23,463 bases of DNA from Clostridia bacterium (lineage in GTDB: Bacteria > Bacillota > Clostridia > TANB77 > UBA1234), in NCBI GenBank assembly GCA_900765095.1, contig CAAFRB010000014.1, forward strand, positions 1-23,463. Direction: 5' to 3'. This document shows positions 7,244-15,970 of this stretch, in pieces. Position 1 is the stretch's first letter; every line of letters begins with the position of its first letter. Position numbers and translations under genes: made by a program. Under the pieces are notes generated by a model. The model was not told the DNA's origin. It saw only the letters and a list, made by a program, of their open reading frames with translations, and did not search any database.

Positions 7244-9033
7244 TATGGCAAAACCCCTTTAATTACAATCTTAATATTACTATCCACGCTTTGCACTTCC
7301 ATATCGACATTAAGCAACGCATTTTCCAACTTGATTTTAGAAACAAGGTAACCTAGCTGTGCATATTGACCTGACTCTGCACTTATTGTAACAGCTCCTG
7401 TATCCTGAACGTCAATTGTTTTAACAGTAACATTGACAGGCATTATAAACATCAACTTGCTTAAGAAATTAGGTATATCATAGGTCTTTTTAGATTGCTT
7501 GTTTATCTTTGCAATTATAGCACTTAACTTATTAGTAATTTCAACATAATTATTGGCTAATCCATCTAAATACTTAGAATCATCTTTTGCATTTTTTATA
7601 GCGTTATCAACTTGTGCAATTTGAGTTTCAACTACTTGCTTCTTTTCAGCAATTACTTTATTTGCAACTATAGATAGTGCTGAATATATTATCAACGCTG
7701 AAACTGTTAAAGTTGCTAATCTTCCAAGCCACAAATCCAATACTCCAAAACCAGAAAAATCTACCGATGGTGGTACTTCTTGATTATTTTTCACATTAGC
7801 ATCACCTATACTTGTTATAGTAGTTTCTGTAGGTGCCCCATCATCAAAATCAACTTTTACTTTGCCTCTCTTTTTACTAACATTTTCTTTCTTGCTAGTT
7901 CCTGGTGGTGAATTTAATTTCTTAGAAATGTCACTTATTCTTTCTTTTACATTTTCAAACCTTTCTTTAAGTCTAAAATCCCTAGCGATTTCTTCAAAAG
8001 GTGTTAAATTGGCAGCTTTTTTAGCATCAACATTGAAATCAAAATCTTTTGTCATCTTTCCAAGACCATCTAGTGCTAATGCAATTGCACTATTCACTTC
8101 AATTATATCTTTTGAATTTGATTGATTTCCATCTACAAAGTATGGTCTTAAAATAACACATTCTTTTTCAGCAAAGGCTTCGCTAAAATATAAATCTATG
8201 TTATTAATAATTGCTCCAATACCTGTTATATAAATCTTTTTAATACCTTTAACATAAGGTGAAAGTTTTTCCTCTACCTTTTGTCTTATTTCATAAAGAA
8301 TCGGAATTATAACATCTAATATATCTCTTGTTTCTTCATCTGTTGTATCGTACATAGAATCCAAATATGCAGAAACTTTTTTACAGGCTTCATAAGCTTT
8401 TGCAGTAGAATTATACTTTTCAGAAAGTTTCGTTATTATTTCATTAGCTCCCAAAGAAAATTTATCAGCATACTGTATTTCACTAGCATGGAACACAGTA
8501 ATCGAAGTGCTATCTTCAATATTCACTACGGCACATTCTTCGCTAATGCCTTCATTCTCTAATAAGTTTTTTACACTTATTGCCAAAGGTTCAATAGATG
8601 CAACTCTATAATTTTCAAATAGTGTTGCAAAGTTAGCAATCTCAGTTTTAGTAGTAGATACGCAAAGAACGCCCGCCTTATCCTTTTCAGATAAATTTTT
8701 GTAAATCATGAATCTCAGTTCTGAAATACTATCTGGAATACCTCTAGCACGGTTTACTTCTTTATACTCTGATGTAACTAAGTCAGCAATATCTTTTCTC
8801 TTTAGATTGCTAAAAACTTTTGTGTTGTAATAATCTTCACTCGATAGTGCAACAGCTATAGGACCTCTTCCCATACCAACCTCTAGAGCGATCTCATTAA
8901 CCGTTGTTTGAATATTATCATAGAACTTAACGCCGAAAGCATCTATATTATATTTGCCTGGTATCTTATCCGTAGTCAGCTTTGCGTATTTAACCATATT
9001 ATTATCTGTGTATATTCCTAAACAACTTGGCAT
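7243..9033 (-). CDS. fused PilM-PilN protein
   Basis: The protein has 596 residues. Residues 1 to about 330 are an actin-like PilM domain (CLGIYTDNNMVKYAKL at the start, VVNIEDSTS as phosphate loop, ITGIGAIINN near 269). Residues 339-350 carry the PilN-type N-terminal motif (ANLTPFEE). After a charged, low-complexity linker comes one membrane helix (about 439-458), a coiled coil and a PilN-like periplasm-type domain. Normally PilM is a separate cytoplasmic protein that grips the PilN tail; here they are one chain. I chose the ATG at 9033, preceded by AAGGGGAAAG, because the longer reading starting at 9129 overlaps the upstream gene and adds only basic residues. The stop codon overlaps the pilO start. 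Confidence 0.88.
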   Translation of the reverse strand: MPSCLGIYTDNNMVKYAKLTTDKIPGKYNIDAFGVKFYDNIQTTVNEIALEVGMGRGPIAVALSSEDYYNTKVFSNLKRKDIADLVTSEYKEVNRARGIPDSISELRFMIYKNLSEKDKAGVLCVSTTKTEIANFATLFENYRVASIEPLAISVKNLLENEGISEECAVVNIEDSTSITVFHASEIQYADKFSLGANEIITKLSEKYNSTAKAYEACKKVSAYLDSMYDTTDEETRDILDVIIPILYEIRQKVEEKLSPYVKGIKKIYITGIGAIINNIDLYFSEAFAEKECVILRPYFVDGNQSNSKDIIEVNSAIALALDGLGKMTKDFDFNVDAKKAANLTPFEEIARDFRLKERFENVKERISDISKKLNSPPGTSKKENVSKKRGKVKVDFDDGAPTETTITSIGDANVKNNQEVPPSVDFSGFGVLDLWLGRLATLTVSALIIYSALSIVANKVIAEKKQVVETQIAQVDNAIKNAKDDSKYLDGLANNYVEITNKLSAIIAKINKQSKKTYDIPNFLSKLMFIMPVNVTVKTIDVQDTGAVTISAESGQYAQLGYLVSKIKLENALLNVDMEVQSVDSNIKIVIKGVLP

Positions 9034-9055
9034 ATTCTTTCCCCTTTTCTTTATA

Positions 9056-9886
9056 TTACTGTTCTTGCGAAACGGTTTCTTCCTCCTCCGTAGTAGTACT
9101 TTCTGTTGGATTAAAATCAAATATTTCAAATCTCTTTAAGAAGGTAAACATTTCTGCATAAGTTAAATTCTTACCTAATCCCAAATTTTGGCCCTCATCA
9201 TCAAATCCAACTAATACTCCCGCATCAACGAACTCGTTTATTATCTCATCTTCAGACAACGTTCTATCTGATAATAAACTAAACATTAATGTAAGGAATT
9301 CTTTTCTTGATATATCTCCAAAGTATGGCTTAATTCCGTAAGTAACCAATTCTTTGTATTTAACTGCTCCTAGATTATTTAAAACATAAGTCTTGTATGA
9401 TTCGTCATCAATCTTAACAGCCGCACTATACTTTACAAGTGATAAATATAAATTTATTGTTTTGATATTATCTCTGCTTAGCAAGTTTTGATTTGTATTA
9501 ATAGTTTTCTTTATATGTTCAGCATAAGTTGCAACATTTCTATATTCTTTAGGTGTTAACGAAGTTTTGTCAAGATAAGTATTAATCTCTGCTACTACTC
9601 CATCTAAGGCTTTATTAAAGTTGTTAGACGTATTGTGTTGTATAACATTAGCCTTAGGCGTAACATTCTTATATTTTAAGTAGCTTATAAGTGTTGAGTA
9701 AAATCTCTCGTGATCAACTTTATTATTCAAAGCAGAATTATTTGAAAGTGATGTCAAACCTTTCGATCTAGCCCACTCATAACCTGGTAATCCCCACCAA
9801 GCCGCAAACGCAGTCGTAGACATAACTGTAAAAATCATACCAATAATTAAAATCGATTTTATAATATTCGAACCTGTTTTCTTCAT
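9056..9886 (-). CDS. exported SLH-like protein at the head of the pilus operon
   Basis: This 276-residue protein has a signal peptide (basic start, hydrophobic 8-24, likely cleavage after A28). Residues about 36-72 (WARSKGLT...) and 221-253 (DAGVLVGF...NLTYAEMFTFLKRF) resemble S-layer homology repeats, which bind secondary cell-wall polymers. Between them is a helical region. The C-terminus is acidic and Thr/Glu-rich. It is the first gene of the locus and lies 22 bases before pilM-pilN. In a monoderm cell without a secretin, a wall-binding protein co-expressed with the pilus motor could anchor or guide the fibre; this is inference. The SLH repeats are degenerate, so the domain call is moderate. 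Confidence 0.72.
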   Translation of the reverse strand: MKKTGSNIIKSILIIGMIFTVMSTTAFAAWWGLPGYEWARSKGLTSLSNNSALNNKVDHERFYSTLISYLKYKNVTPKANVIQHNTSNNFNKALDGVVAEINTYLDKTSLTPKEYRNVATYAEHIKKTINTNQNLLSRDNIKTINLYLSLVKYSAAVKIDDESYKTYVLNNLGAVKYKELVTYGIKPYFGDISRKEFLTLMFSLLSDRTLSEDEIINEFVDAGVLVGFDDEGQNLGLGKNLTYAEMFTFLKRFEIFDFNPTESTTTEEEETVSQEQ

Positions 9887-10190
9887 TGTTTCACACCTTT
9901 TCCAATTAATCTAACCTTATTAAAATTACTTTATAAATACCATATAGCCTAGGGATGCCCCCATTTTCTAATTCGACAATATTTTATATATTTAAGTTTT
10001 TAAAATCAACCATTGTTACTAAAATGTAACAAACGCGTAATATAAATGTAATATTTATTAACTAAAAATTTGCAACATTTATTTTATTAAATTTCATGCT
10101 TGCAAGAAAGCTAAAAATATTTTTATAAAAAGTAACATATCACTAAGATATTTTTCCCAAATAAATAAAAATTATCCACCTGTAAAAAAA
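9887..10190 (-). promoter_or_regulatory. leader and candidate promoter of the pilus operon
   Basis: No ORF of note lies here. On the minus strand TTGATT (10009-10004) and TAAAAT (9986-9981) are spaced by 17 bases, giving a plausible sigma-A promoter and a leader of about 90 bases. The leader holds a short GC-rich patch (9946-9964, GGGGGCATCCC then TAGGC) that stands out from the A/T-rich surroundings. AAAGGTG precedes the start codon at 9886. The remainder is A/T-rich with no further signal I can identify. Confidence 0.45.
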
Positions 10191-10223
10191 GAACTCTACG
10201 CTATTTTGTAGCAATTAGAATTC
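10184..10223 (-). terminator. intrinsic terminator of ileS
   Basis: On the minus strand GAATTCTA pairs with TAGAGTTC and, after a small internal loop, GCTA pairs with TAGC around a CAAAA loop (10191-10223). Seven T follow (10190-10184). It separates ileS from the pilus operon. Confidence 0.85.
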
Positions 10224-10256
10224 CTTTTTAAACTTATATATTTATATATTTTCGAA

Positions 10257-13200
10257 CTATTTTCTTATTAATTTAATCATAACTTTCTCACCATTGATGT
10301 CTAATTCGTTTTCGCCTTTACCTTCTTGAATCAAATCTGCAAGCGTTTCATCAGCTATTTGTTCTTTATTTTTCTCTATTATTTCACCAATCTTTTTGTT
10401 ATCTGAATAATAAATCTCAATATGATTTTGCACTTCAAATCCTGATTCTTTTCTTAGATTTTGTATCTTTGAAATTAGTTCTCTTACAAATCCTTCTTCA
10501 ATTAGTTCTGGTGTTAATTCAATGTCTAATACTACAGTCACATCATTTTCAGCACTTGAAATGTATTTTTCTGACTTTGTTGTTTCGATTAATAAATCTT
10601 CTCCAACTAGCTCTATTTTTGCATCACCAATTTCTAAAACAACTTTTCCTGTTTCATTTAACTCCTTAACAAACGCTGTTCCATCTCCACCTCTTAACAT
10701 TTGATTTATTGTTGGCAAGATTGAACCATACTTTGGTCCCACTGTTTTTAAATTTGGTTTTACATTATATGAAACAAATTCACTAACATCATCTTTGAAT
10801 TCTATTTCTTTTACATTCAATTCTTCTTTTATGATGTAGTAATATTTTTCATCTAATGTTCCTTTCATTCCAACATAAACTTTTGATAGAACCTGTCTAT
10901 TTTTCATGTTAGAAACATTTCTACATGCTCTTCCTAACGTTACTATTTCTAGCACTTTTTCCATGCTTTCTTCTAACTCTTTGTCTATCATCTTTTCATC
11001 AGCAACTGGAAAATCACATAGGTGTATGCTTTCTGGTGCAGTTTTATCAAAGTTTCTAACAAGGTTTTGATATATTTGCTCTGTCATAAATGGAACAAAT
11101 GGTGCACTTACTTTAGCAAGTGTAACGAGGCATGTATATAATGTCATATAAGCATTTATCTTGTCTTGTTCCATTCCGCTTCCCCAGAATCTTTCTCTGC
11201 ATCTTCTTACATACCAGTTAGAAAGCTCATCTGTAAAGTCTTGTATTGCTCTAGCGCTTTCGGTAACTTTATATTCTGTCATTCCAGCATCCACATCTTT
11301 TATCAATGTATTAAGTTTTGATAATATCCATTTATCCATTTGAGATAGTTTATCATATTCAAGTTTATATTCTGTTGGATTGAATTTATCAATGTCAGCA
11401 TATAAAACATAAAATGCATAAGTGTTCCAGAATGTTCCTATAAACTTTCTTTGATATTCGCTTATTCCTTCCGGATAGAATCTTGTTGGAAGCCAAGGAC
11501 TACTACTTGCACAGAAATACCATCTAACAGCATCTGCACCTTGTTTATCTAGTACAGACCAAGGATCTACAACATTTCCTTTATGTTTGCTCATCTTTAA
11601 TCCATCTTTATCTTGAACATGTCCTAGAACCAAACAATTTTCAAATGGAGCTCTATCAAATAGCAAAGTTGATATCGCCATAAGTGTATAGAACCATCCT
11701 CTTGTTTGATCTATCGCTTCACTTATAAATTGTGCTGGAAAACGTTTTTCAAACAATTCTTTATTTTCAAATGGATAATGATATTGGGCAAATGGCATTG
11801 AACCAGAGTCAAACCAACAGTCTATAACATAAGGAACTCTTGTCATATCCTTTCCACATTTTTCACATTTTATCTTTATTCCATCCAAGTACGGTTTGTG
11901 AAGTTCAACATTATCTGGAACATTGTCACCTAACTTCTTTAATTCTTCTCTACTTCCTATTACATGATAATGTCCACACTCACATTCCCACACTGGAAGT
12001 GGAGTTCCCCAATATCTTGAACGAGAAAGTCCCCAGTCTATAACATTTTCAAGGAAGTTTCCAAAACGTCCTTCTTTAATATTTTCTGGCATCCAATTTA
12101 CTGTATTGTTGTTTGCAACTAGTCTATCCCTCAAAGCGGACATTTTTATAAACCAAGTATCTATTGCATAATATAGAAGTGGTGTGTCACATCTCCAGCA
12201 GAATGGATATGAATGTTCATATGGAAGCGCTGCAAATAGCAAACCTCTTTCTTCCAAATCTTTTAATACGAGTTTATCTGCATCTTTTACAAAAGTACCA
12301 GCCCACTCGCCAGTTTCAGCAGAGAACTTACCAGCCTCATCAACAAGTTGTAAAAATGGTAAATCATTATCTCTTCCAACTCTTGAGTCATCTTCACCAA
12401 ATGCAGGTGCAATGTGAACAACACCAGTACCATCTGTTAAAGTTACATAGCTATCAGCTACAACATAGTATGCTTTTTTATCTAATTTTGCGAAGCTATA
12501 TAATGGTTCATATTCTGTTCCATATAGTTCATCACCAATATAACTTCTGATTACTTCATATTCATCTTTTATTACTGATGAAACTAAAGCTTCTGCCAAA
12601 ATATATTTTTCACCATTTGAGACTTTTATTTCAACATACTTATCTTTAGGGCTTACGCATAGTGCAACGTTTGAAGGTAATGTCCAAGGTGTAGTTGTCC
12701 AAGCTAATATATAAGTATTTTCTTCATTTTTAACTTTAAATTTAGCAATGCAAGATGTTTCTTTAACATCTTTATATCCTTGTGCTACTTCATGTGATGA
12801 CAATGCTGTACCACATCTAGGGCAATAAGGAACTATTTTATGGCCTTTATATAACAAACCTTTATCGTTTATAGTCTTCAAAGCCCACCATTCTGACTCT
12901 ATATAATCATCATGATATGTAACGTAAGGATTTTCCATATCAGCCCAGAATCCAACTCTTTCGCTCATACGTTCCCATTCATGTTTATATTTCCAAACAC
13001 TTTCTTTACATTTCTTTATAAATGGTTCCACACCATACTTTTCTATTTGTGGCTTTCCGTTTATTCCAAGCATTTTCTCAACTTCAAGTTCAACAGGAAG
13101 TCCATGTGTATCCCATCCTGCTTTTCTTGGAACTTCATATCCCTTCATTGTCCAGAATCTTGGAATAACATCTTTAAATACTCTTGTTTCAATATGTCCT

Positions 13201-13391
13201 ATATGTGGCTTTCCATTTGCTGTTGGAGGACCATCATAAAACATGAATGTTGGATATCCTTCTCTATTTTTTATGCTTTTCTTAAATATTTCGTTTGTGT
13301 TCCAGAAGTCAATTACTTCTTTTTCTCTTTCAACAAAATTCAAATCTGTTGAAACCTTTTTGTACATTGATTTTTCGCAATCTTCGCACAT
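10257..13391 (-). CDS. ileS: isoleucyl-tRNA synthetase, type 2
   Basis: This 1044-residue class Ia synthetase charges tRNA-Ile with isoleucine. The HIGH motif is HIGH at 63-66 within PPTANGKPHIGH. The KMSKS motif is KMSKHKGN at about residue 598. The CP1 editing domain and zinc-type Cys pairs (CPRCG, CEKCG) are present, followed by the anticodon-binding domain. The sequence around HIGH (RKAGWDTHGLPVE, then SSHEVAQGYK) is that of the type 2 (eukaryote-like) bacterial IleS, a group often insensitive to mupirocin. The start follows AAGGAGGAG at a good distance. A second Met at residue 9 is possible, but its binding site would lie within the coding region. Expression is controlled by the T-box leader directly upstream. 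Confidence 0.98.
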   Translation of the reverse strand: MCEDCEKSMYKKVSTDLNFVEREKEVIDFWNTNEIFKKSIKNREGYPTFMFYDGPPTANGKPHIGHIETRVFKDVIPRFWTMKGYEVPRKAGWDTHGLPVELEVEKMLGINGKPQIEKYGVEPFIKKCKESVWKYKHEWERMSERVGFWADMENPYVTYHDDYIESEWWALKTINDKGLLYKGHKIVPYCPRCGTALSSHEVAQGYKDVKETSCIAKFKVKNEENTYILAWTTTPWTLPSNVALCVSPKDKYVEIKVSNGEKYILAEALVSSVIKDEYEVIRSYIGDELYGTEYEPLYSFAKLDKKAYYVVADSYVTLTDGTGVVHIAPAFGEDDSRVGRDNDLPFLQLVDEAGKFSAETGEWAGTFVKDADKLVLKDLEERGLLFAALPYEHSYPFCWRCDTPLLYYAIDTWFIKMSALRDRLVANNNTVNWMPENIKEGRFGNFLENVIDWGLSRSRYWGTPLPVWECECGHYHVIGSREELKKLGDNVPDNVELHKPYLDGIKIKCEKCGKDMTRVPYVIDCWFDSGSMPFAQYHYPFENKELFEKRFPAQFISEAIDQTRGWFYTLMAISTLLFDRAPFENCLVLGHVQDKDGLKMSKHKGNVVDPWSVLDKQGADAVRWYFCASSSPWLPTRFYPEGISEYQRKFIGTFWNTYAFYVLYADIDKFNPTEYKLEYDKLSQMDKWILSKLNTLIKDVDAGMTEYKVTESARAIQDFTDELSNWYVRRCRERFWGSGMEQDKINAYMTLYTCLVTLAKVSAPFVPFMTEQIYQNLVRNFDKTAPESIHLCDFPVADEKMIDKELEESMEKVLEIVTLGRACRNVSNMKNRQVLSKVYVGMKGTLDEKYYYIIKEELNVKEIEFKDDVSEFVSYNVKPNLKTVGPKYGSILPTINQMLRGGDGTAFVKELNETGKVVLEIGDAKIELVGEDLLIETTKSEKYISSAENDVTVVLDIELTPELIEEGFVRELISKIQNLRKESGFEVQNHIEIYYSDNKKIGEIIEKNKEQIADETLADLIQEGKGENELDINGEKVMIKLIRK

Positions 13392-13420
13392 TTTAAAACT
13401 CCTCCTTTATTTAATTGTAT

Positions 13421-13451
13421 AAAAAACGCCCTATCCATCTAGGATAAAGCG
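13421..13451 (-). terminator. T-box regulated terminator of ileS
   Basis: On the minus strand CGCTTTATCC pairs with GGATAGGGCG around a 5-nt loop, and six T follow (13426-13421). The left arm overlaps the antiterminator, so the two structures exclude each other. Confidence 0.93.
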
Positions 13452-13658
13452 TCAATTTACTTTATTTATACCACCTACATACCAATATATGTGTCCTCTG
13501 TAACGTGCGAAACACGCTGGCACTTACTAATTTCACTGCCAGAGCTCTAAGGTGATTTTCAACATTCCATCCACTACAAAACTTTCAGCAACTGTTTTGC
13601 TCTCTAAAGCTTCATAAAATATCTACTGTCCTTTTCAAAGCCGTTATTGAATTTTATT
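13421..13658 (-). promoter_or_regulatory. isoleucine T-box riboswitch of ileS
   Basis: This leader senses uncharged tRNA-Ile. Stem I shows AGAGAGC, GTTGCTGAAAG and the specifier loop GAAA-ATC-ACC. ATC (13556-13554) is the isoleucine codon read by the tRNA anticodon. The antiterminator is complete: TAGG (13477-13474) pairs with CCTA (13443-13440), and ATAAAG (13465-13460) pairs with CTTTAT (13449-13444). The bulge contains TGGT (13473-13470), which can pair with the tRNA ACCA end. The competing terminator is a 10-bp stem (13442-13451 with 13427-13436) followed by six T. Uncharged tRNA would favour read-through into ileS. Confidence 0.94.
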
Positions 13659-13664
13659 GTCACT

Positions 13665-13692
13665 ATTATATCACTTAACGCCAAAAAGTAAA
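13665..13692 (-). promoter_or_regulatory. putative sigma-A promoter of the ileS T-box leader
   Basis: On the minus strand TTTACT (13692-13687) is followed after 16 bases by a perfect TATAAT (13670-13665). This places the transcript start at about 13658, just before the first T-box helices. Confidence 0.7.
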
Positions 13693-13735
13693 GACAAAAA
13701 TCAAATACTTTTTAGCAATCATATAACATAAAGCC

Positions 13736-13936
13736 TTTACAACAAGCTTATTTTTTGATACAATTACGCAGTGTAAAGGAGCAAATAAAATGACAAAAAT
13801 ATATGATTGGAAAAATGATATAAATAAAAGCGAATTAGAGTTTTTCAACTCCTCGTTTAGCGATGTACATTTTATTTTTCTCAATTCCGAAGTTTTCCTT
13901 CATCATATTCATTACTGCTCTATTATCAATACTTGA
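13736..13936 (+). pseudogene. orphan 5' gene end: promoter, RBS, start and a 48-codon reading frame
   Basis: TTTACA (13736-13741), 17 bases and TACAAT (13759-13764) form a near-consensus promoter. AAAGGAG (13775-13781) and ATG (13790) follow at ideal distances. The frame begins MTKIYDWKNDINKSE, a normal-looking soluble N-terminus. From codon 16 it runs antisense into the end of the gene at 13835-14422 and stops at 13936 after residues that look like antisense sequence. The best reading is that the start of a gene survives while its body has been deleted or replaced. A functional 48-residue peptide or antisense transcript is the alternative. I do not recognise the family. Confidence 0.45.
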
Positions 13937-14422
13937 TAGTGTATATTTCGTTCTTTTACCCGAATCATCAACAATCACAAGCTTTACAGTATACGCATGA
14001 CCTTTCATAAACTTTCTGTTATAACTATATATATACATGCCTGTTATTCTAGAAATATCTATTTGTTTCGTCTTAAGTAAAAATCCAGAAAGCGTAATAA
14101 CACCCTCTCTTATCGATATTCTTTTAGTTATTTCCATCAAATAGCAAACACATATTAAAGCTGTAGCAAGTGTAACTACTATTCCATTTACACCACATAT
14201 TGCACTCAAACCCAAATATAATCCAAGTAAAACACCCGTAGAAATTGATATAGTCACCACGTATTTGGGATCTGGAGTTATTTCTCTATTTTTTAAGCAA
14301 TCATACTTTTCAACATTATTAAAATACCTCGTGTCTTTTGGAACGCTATATAATTTTTCTCCTAAAAAGAAGTTTAACGCAACTAATATCACTATAATAA
14401 TTGATACTACGTATACTGACAT
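13835..14422 (-). CDS. membrane protein, possible bacterial PH-like domain
   Basis: This 195-residue protein is not clearly recognised. It has membrane helices at about 4-20, 55-74 and 76-96. After these, residues about 100-190 alternate strands (ISIREGVITLSGFLLK, then ITGMYIYSY and YTVKLVIVDDSGK) and end with a helix, a pattern like bacterial PH (bPH) domains on the cytoplasmic side. AAAGGAGG precedes the ATG. It follows the pyrophosphorylase gene by 50 bases and is probably co-transcribed with it. No strong terminator follows; only a 5-bp hairpin covers its last codons. Confidence 0.75.
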   Translation of the reverse strand: MSVYVVSIIIVILVALNFFLGEKLYSVPKDTRYFNNVEKYDCLKNREITPDPKYVVTISISTGVLLGLYLGLSAICGVNGIVVTLATALICVCYLMEITKRISIREGVITLSGFLLKTKQIDISRITGMYIYSYNRKFMKGHAYTVKLVIVDDSGKRTKYTLSSIDNRAVMNMMKENFGIEKNKMYIAKRGVEKL

Positions 14423-14472
14423 TTCTTTTCCTCCTTTTATCTCATTGCTCTTTATTTATTGCTTTATAGTTT

Positions 14473-15717
14473 TTACATCTTTTGGTTATGATAATTTATA
14501 TAATCTCTTCTAGCTGTTTCTGGTGAGTCTGAACCTTCAGCATTTTTTACTGGCGAGAAGTCTTCTTCTCTCTTTCCTCTGATTAATCCTATTTCTGGCA
14601 TTTTAGCAAATGCATCAAACAAGAAAGTCTCAAACTTATACGCATTTGGCTTTTCTGGTTTAATCACGTTTCCGTTTTCGTCCATATAATCACTCTTCTT
14701 ATGTGCCGTGTGATATGGAAGCTTATATTTTTCTATTTCTTCAAGTGTAGAAATATTAAATAAATTCAATAATACATGTGATTCTCCATATAGTAACTCA
14801 CCATTTTCATCACGTGCATTTGCCATTTCTTCAGATATTTCAGTATATTCTATTACATAAGGCATACCATCTTTTTTGCAAAATACTCCAACTCTTTCCT
14901 GTGGACCATTCTTAGGTATAGTTTTAGAAGCAATTTGATATCCATTCTTTATTGCAAATCCAACAAGTAACGGATCTGCCATTTTCACTAGTACATTATC
15001 AACTGCTGCAATAAACACCCACTCTATTCCTCTTTTTCTCATATCGTCTAGTACTCCACCTCTAGCCATAGCCTCAAATACACCGCCGTGACCATCAGCT
15101 GCTTCTTTGATAAATCCATTTTCGTCTATAATTAGTTTTCCATTTTCATCAATCATTGGAAGTTCACCTTGAACGAAGAAATAGCTTGATTCAGATTTTG
15201 GATATCCAAAATAATTGTGTGCTTCAAAGAATTCTTTTGTATCCTTGTCATTAGCGTTACTCGTCATTATATACCAAGGAATTGTTACACCATATTTTTC
15301 GTTTGCTTCTTTTAATATATCATTTTGAATTTCAAAAATACTTTTGCGTGATGGCAAACCTATATCATAAGTACCTTTGGGACCATCATGACCAAGTCTT
15401 GTGCCTTGTCCACCTGCCATTGTAACAACTGCAAGCTTTCCGCCTTTTATAGCCTCTTCTCCTAATTTTATATATTCACTTCTCTCCTTATCAGATAATT
15501 TACTTGAATCAACATAAGGAGCTGGCTCTATCTTCGATTCTCTAATTTCTGGTTTCTTATTAACATTGTTATACAAATCCAATATTTCTTCAAAATCAAT
15601 TCGCAAAATTTGATCTAATAATTTTTCTTTATCCTCATTATTCAATCTCTCGTAAGCCTTTAAAATATGAGTTTGTCCATACTTTTCAAGCTTTGCTTTT
15701 GCTTCATCAAACTTCAT
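14473..15717 (-). CDS. UDP-sugar pyrophosphorylase (UDPGP / UAP1-like family)
   Basis: This 414-residue nucleotidyltransferase would make a UDP-sugar from UTP and a sugar 1-phosphate. The nucleotide-binding loop GGQGTRLG is at residues 102-109, with K114 in GPKG. The motif DNVLVKMADP near residue 240 is characteristic of eukaryotic-type UDP-GlcNAc/GalNAc pyrophosphorylases (UAP1) rather than the bacterial GalU or GlmU types. GlcNAc-1-P or GalNAc-1-P is therefore the likely substrate, but glucose-1-P cannot be excluded. The length is normal for bacterial members. AAGGGTG precedes the ATG. A TATAAT box (15744-15739, minus strand) with a weak -35 lies just upstream. UDP-sugars from this enzyme may feed surface polysaccharide or glycosylation. 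Confidence 0.88.
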   Translation of the reverse strand: MKFDEAKAKLEKYGQTHILKAYERLNNEDKEKLLDQILRIDFEEILDLYNNVNKKPEIRESKIEPAPYVDSSKLSDKERSEYIKLGEEAIKGGKLAVVTMAGGQGTRLGHDGPKGTYDIGLPSRKSIFEIQNDILKEANEKYGVTIPWYIMTSNANDKDTKEFFEAHNYFGYPKSESSYFFVQGELPMIDENGKLIIDENGFIKEAADGHGGVFEAMARGGVLDDMRKRGIEWVFIAAVDNVLVKMADPLLVGFAIKNGYQIASKTIPKNGPQERVGVFCKKDGMPYVIEYTEISEEMANARDENGELLYGESHVLLNLFNISTLEEIEKYKLPYHTAHKKSDYMDENGNVIKPEKPNAYKFETFLFDAFAKMPEIGLIRGKREEDFSPVKNAEGSDSPETARRDYINYHNQKM

Positions 15718-15970
15718 AAAATCACCCTTTCTTGAATTATTATATACTATTGTCGTAAAAAAAACAGTTTTTTTAGAAAAATTTTTCCAGGATAAAAATT
15801 CTTTAAATGTAAAACATAAAATTGAAAGAACTTAATCTATGAATGTAATCTTTAATTTGAGTATAAATTTATCTTTTAAAAGTTGAAAAATTTCAGCTTT
15901 ACAAATTCAGTCACAATTACTCATAGATTTACTGCATTAGGCTTAGTTTATTTTGAAAGGAAGTGATATC

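Noticed and set aside
7243..9129. Longer start for the PilM-PilN protein at 9129
   Set aside because: It overlaps the upstream gene by 74 bases and adds a basic 32-residue segment not found in PilM; the ATG at 9033 has a good binding site.
12164..13352. Several plus-strand ORFs of 77-146 residues inside ileS
   Set aside because: They are antisense to a clear synthetase and have His/Gln- or Phe/Tyr-rich compositions typical of antisense frames.
13675..13884. Minus-strand ORF of 69 residues between the ileS promoter and the membrane protein gene
   Set aside because: It overlaps the end of a better gene in another frame, lacks a ribosome binding site and has no recognisable features.
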